Shown here one piece after another: positions 5,038 through 6,703 of a stretch of DNA of 6,703 nt. The DNA is from Deltaproteobacteria bacterium. Lineage in GTDB: Bacteria > Desulfobacterota > SM23-61. Below the pieces are notes generated by a model, which made no database searches, was not told where the DNA came from, and saw nothing but the letters and a program-made list of their open reading frames with translations. Location of the stretch: NCBI GenBank assembly GCA_016234425.1, contig JACRCA010000167.1, positions 1-6,703 of the forward strand, read 5' to 3'. Position 1 is the first letter of the stretch. Every line of letters starts with the position of its first letter. The position numbers and the translations under genes were made by a program.

Positions 5038-6087
5038 TCAAAGAATTTTGAAAACGATACCCACTTTTAACCATCCTTCCTTGTAGGGGAATGGAGCAGC
5101 ATCGCGGACCGTTTCGATAGAAGCCTTGTCTAAAATTTCCGACCCGGAAGACTCTACGATTTCTACTGTTTCTATCTGACCCTTGGGCTGGAGTTTAAAA
5201 CGCACTACTGCTGTGCCCTCAATTCCCATCTTCCTGGCAATCTTCGGGTAACGTTTGGCCGATTCGATCTTTCGGATAATCTCTAAAAGTATAGGGTCAA
5301 TTTCTTGAGATGAGGAAGGAATTTTGGTCAAACGCAGGGGGGCCTCATCTTCTTTGGCCGGACCGGAACCCCTGCTCCCGCCTCCGCCAGGAATTTCTTT
5401 CCCTCCTTTTCCCAATCCCGCTGAAGCCAAGAAGATGGGAGAGGAGTCCATTCTTTCTGCTGAATTTCCAATCCCTTCGGAGGATAGTGCCGAGGTCTCT
5501 GAGCCCCTACCTCCCAAACTTTGCGGTCGTTTCAGGATCGCTTGGTGAGCGGGCTGCGTTTGGCGGGGGCCAAGATCCTGAAATACTGGGCCACTTGGAC
5601 CACTTGCTTGGGGATCTCCTCCCGGATGGTCTGAATCGGTTTTCTCCCTCGATTCTCTGATTTTTATCTGAGCCTGCAGAGGTTCTGGAGGTAGCTTTTC
5701 TTTTTCTCCCGGCTTCTCTTCTCTGAGTTCTGCCGGAGCTGGCTCAGCCTTCTCTGGTTCCCGCTGTTGTTTCTGCTCCTCTTTTTTTTCTTGCTCAATC
5801 TCTCTCTTTTCCTCTTTTGATTCCTCCATCCCTTCTTTTTTAACAGCAGGGGTGGTCACCGCTATCTCTACTTCCTTTGTCTTCGGGAGGTCCTCTCTCT
5901 TGGGAAGATTCAATGAGGCAGCTTTCTTTATCTTAGGTTTTTTCTCTATCGTTTCAACAAGGGAAACTTGCAGGATGCTCTTGGGAAATACCCGCTTCGC
6001 CAGAGGAACTTCCCAGGAGAAAAGGAGCAGTAGTACAGTACCATGAAGGAGGATCGAGATGAAAAAGAAACGTTTTTTAAAAAGCAA
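5038..6087 (-). CDS. tonB: TonB family energy transducer
   Basis: The 349-residue protein has the standard TonB architecture. A short basic N-terminus is followed by one membrane anchor (about 7-24) containing SILLHG, which matches the SxxxH motif of TonB transmembrane helices (Ser11, His15). A long Lys/Glu/Pro-rich periplasmic spacer runs from about 45 to 140, and a Gly/Ser-rich linker from about 190 to 245. The C-terminal TonB domain covers about 265-349 and includes RYPKIARKMGIEGTAVVRF (279-297), VEIVESSGSEILDKASIETV (308-327) and the closing VGIVFKIL strand. It transmits proton-motive force from ExbB/ExbD, which are not in this window, to outer-membrane receptors by binding their TonB box. 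The start is a TTG at 6087, supported by AGGAG at 6094-6098, 6 nt away. Its position 72 nt after a BtuB-like receptor suggests a dedicated partner for corrinoid uptake. Confidence 0.92.
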   Translation of the reverse strand: MLFKKRFFFISILLHGTVLLLLFSWEVPLAKRVFPKSILQVSLVETIEKKPKIKKAASLNLPKREDLPKTKEVEIAVTTPAVKKEGMEESKEEKREIEQEKKEEQKQQREPEKAEPAPAELREEKPGEKEKLPPEPLQAQIKIRESREKTDSDHPGGDPQASGPSGPVFQDLGPRQTQPAHQAILKRPQSLGGRGSETSALSSEGIGNSAERMDSSPIFLASAGLGKGGKEIPGGGGSRGSGPAKEDEAPLRLTKIPSSSQEIDPILLEIIRKIESAKRYPKIARKMGIEGTAVVRFKLQPKGQIETVEIVESSGSEILDKASIETVRDAAPFPYKEGWLKVGIVFKIL

Positions 6088-6093
6088 AGGAAA

Positions 6094-6098
6094 CTCCT
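6094..6098 (-). promoter_or_regulatory. ribosome binding site deciding the tonB TTG start
   Basis: AGGAG on the minus strand is 6 nt from the TTG at 6087. The N-terminus from this TTG gives the expected short basic stretch followed by the anchor, so a rare TTG start is better supported than any internal ATG. Confidence 0.7.
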
Positions 6099-6159
6099 GC
6101 GTTCAATTAACGAGCGAGTGGATGGGCGGTGGATAACTTCCTACCACACAAATTTTCGA

Positions 6160-6703
6160 TCAACCAGATATTTTAATGCCTCCAAAAAGGGAAAACCTTG
6201 GTGTCCCATAACCCCAGACATCTTCATATTCCCTGTCAAATAGGTTTTCTATACGACCAAAAACCCGGATGTTTTTGGAAATATCATAGGAGACAGCCAG
6301 GTTAACTAAGGTGTAATCACCTACCTCACCCCTTTCGGGGTAAGGTGTCCAATCATCTCTCTTCCCCACATAGATTACGTCGAGGTTAGCATTCCCCTTA
6401 TTGAGGAAGCGGTAGTTTAGGTTCAGGCTGCCTTTATGCCGTGGTCTTCTCAGAAGCCTCTTTCCGGTTTCTTTGTCCTCGGTGTCGGTATATGTATAGC
6501 TTGCACCTATGGTCAGATCTTCGATAGGACGAACTGAGGCAAACATTTCCACACCTTCAGCCTTGGCCTTAGCAATATTGACATATCCTTTAGCCCAATC
6601 GAAATCAATAAGATCTTCAAAGTCATTCCGAAAGTAAGTAGCGCCAAATGTCAACCTGTCCTTGAAGAGATATTGCTCTATTCCTACATCCCATCCCTTA
6701 CTC
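6160..6703 (-). CDS. BtuB-like TonB-dependent outer-membrane receptor, C-terminal 180 residues
   Basis: The 5' part of the gene lies beyond base 6703. The frame is open to the window edge, reading SKGWDVGIEQYLFKDRLTFG at the truncated end, so the TTG at 6654 is not the real start. The visible part is a series of beta-barrel hairpins: YFRNDFEDLIDFD, 'NIAKAKAEGVEMFASVRP', 'LTIGASYTYTDTED', 'RRPRHKGSLNLNYRF' and the C-terminal signature 'GRIENLFDREYEDVWGYGTP' found in BtuB/CirA-type receptors. Such receptors bind cobalamin or siderophores outside the cell and import them using TonB. The cobalamin gene neighbourhood makes a corrinoid the most likely substrate, but the plug domain and TonB box that could test this are missing. 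The protein ends FGGIKISG and lacks the usual C-terminal aromatic residue of outer-membrane barrels. A 72-nt gap without repeats separates it from tonB. Confidence 0.9.
   Translation of the reverse strand, partial: SKGWDVGIEQYLFKDRLTFGATYFRNDFEDLIDFDWAKGYVNIAKAKAEGVEMFASVRPIEDLTIGASYTYTDTEDKETGKRLLRRPRHKGSLNLNYRFLNKGNANLDVIYVGKRDDWTPYPERGEVGDYTLVNLAVSYDISKNIRVFGRIENLFDREYEDVWGYGTPRFSLFGGIKISG

Noticed and set aside
5310..5660. Plus-strand 116-codon ORF opposite tonB
   Set aside because: It is a by-product of the low-complexity Gly/Ser and Pro-rich codons of tonB; tonB itself is clearly coding.
6160..6654. Receptor gene starting at the TTG at 6654
   Set aside because: The frame continues upstream to the window edge with typical barrel-strand sequence, so the gene is truncated by the window and does not start there.

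Overview
The window carries a run of minus-strand genes for vitamin B12 (cobalamin). In transcription order, from high to low coordinates, they are: the C-terminal part of a BtuB-like TonB-dependent outer-membrane receptor (6160-6703), a TonB energy transducer (5038-6087), a 93-residue conserved-looking protein of unknown function (4539-4820), cobyric acid synthase CobQ (2912-4417), adenosylcobinamide-phosphate synthase CbiB (1828-2796) and the PLP-dependent L-threonine-O-3-phosphate decarboxylase CobD (478-1572). A further minus-strand gene, an enoyl-CoA hydratase/isomerase of the crotonase fold, begins at 75 and runs out of the window.

The outer-membrane receptor and TonB imply a Gram-negative cell envelope. 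The gene set, the adjacent fatty-acid gene and the many palindromic intergenic repeats fit an anaerobic Desulfobacterota-like ('deltaproteobacterial') genome. That placement is inference; the window has no phylogenetic marker.

The three biosynthetic enzymes work at consecutive points. CobQ amidates the corrin side chains to give adenosylcobyric acid. CobD makes (R)-1-amino-2-propanol phosphate. CbiB joins the two into adenosylcobinamide phosphate. The receptor and TonB would import exogenous corrinoids, so salvage and synthesis appear to be encoded together. ExbB/ExbD, the inner-membrane corrinoid ABC transporter and the nucleotide-loop genes (cobU, cobS, cobT) are not in the window. No cobalamin riboswitch is visible; if present it would lie upstream of the receptor, beyond base 6703.

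The most unusual feature is in the gaps. Each of the four junctions from tonB to cobD holds at least one imperfect inverted repeat, and the repeats belong to different sequence families (1590-1647, 1666-1743, 2814-2913, 4447-4538, 4827-5027). Some abut or supply start and stop codons of neighbouring genes. The 402-base gap at 76-477 holds a strong sigma70-type promoter, a roughly 231-bp segment bounded by 31-bp imperfect inverted repeats, and one or two tiny ORFs leading into the crotonase gene. No clearly new enzymatic system was found; the most interesting items are the repeat-filled operon junctions, the bounded 231-bp segment and the small unknown protein.
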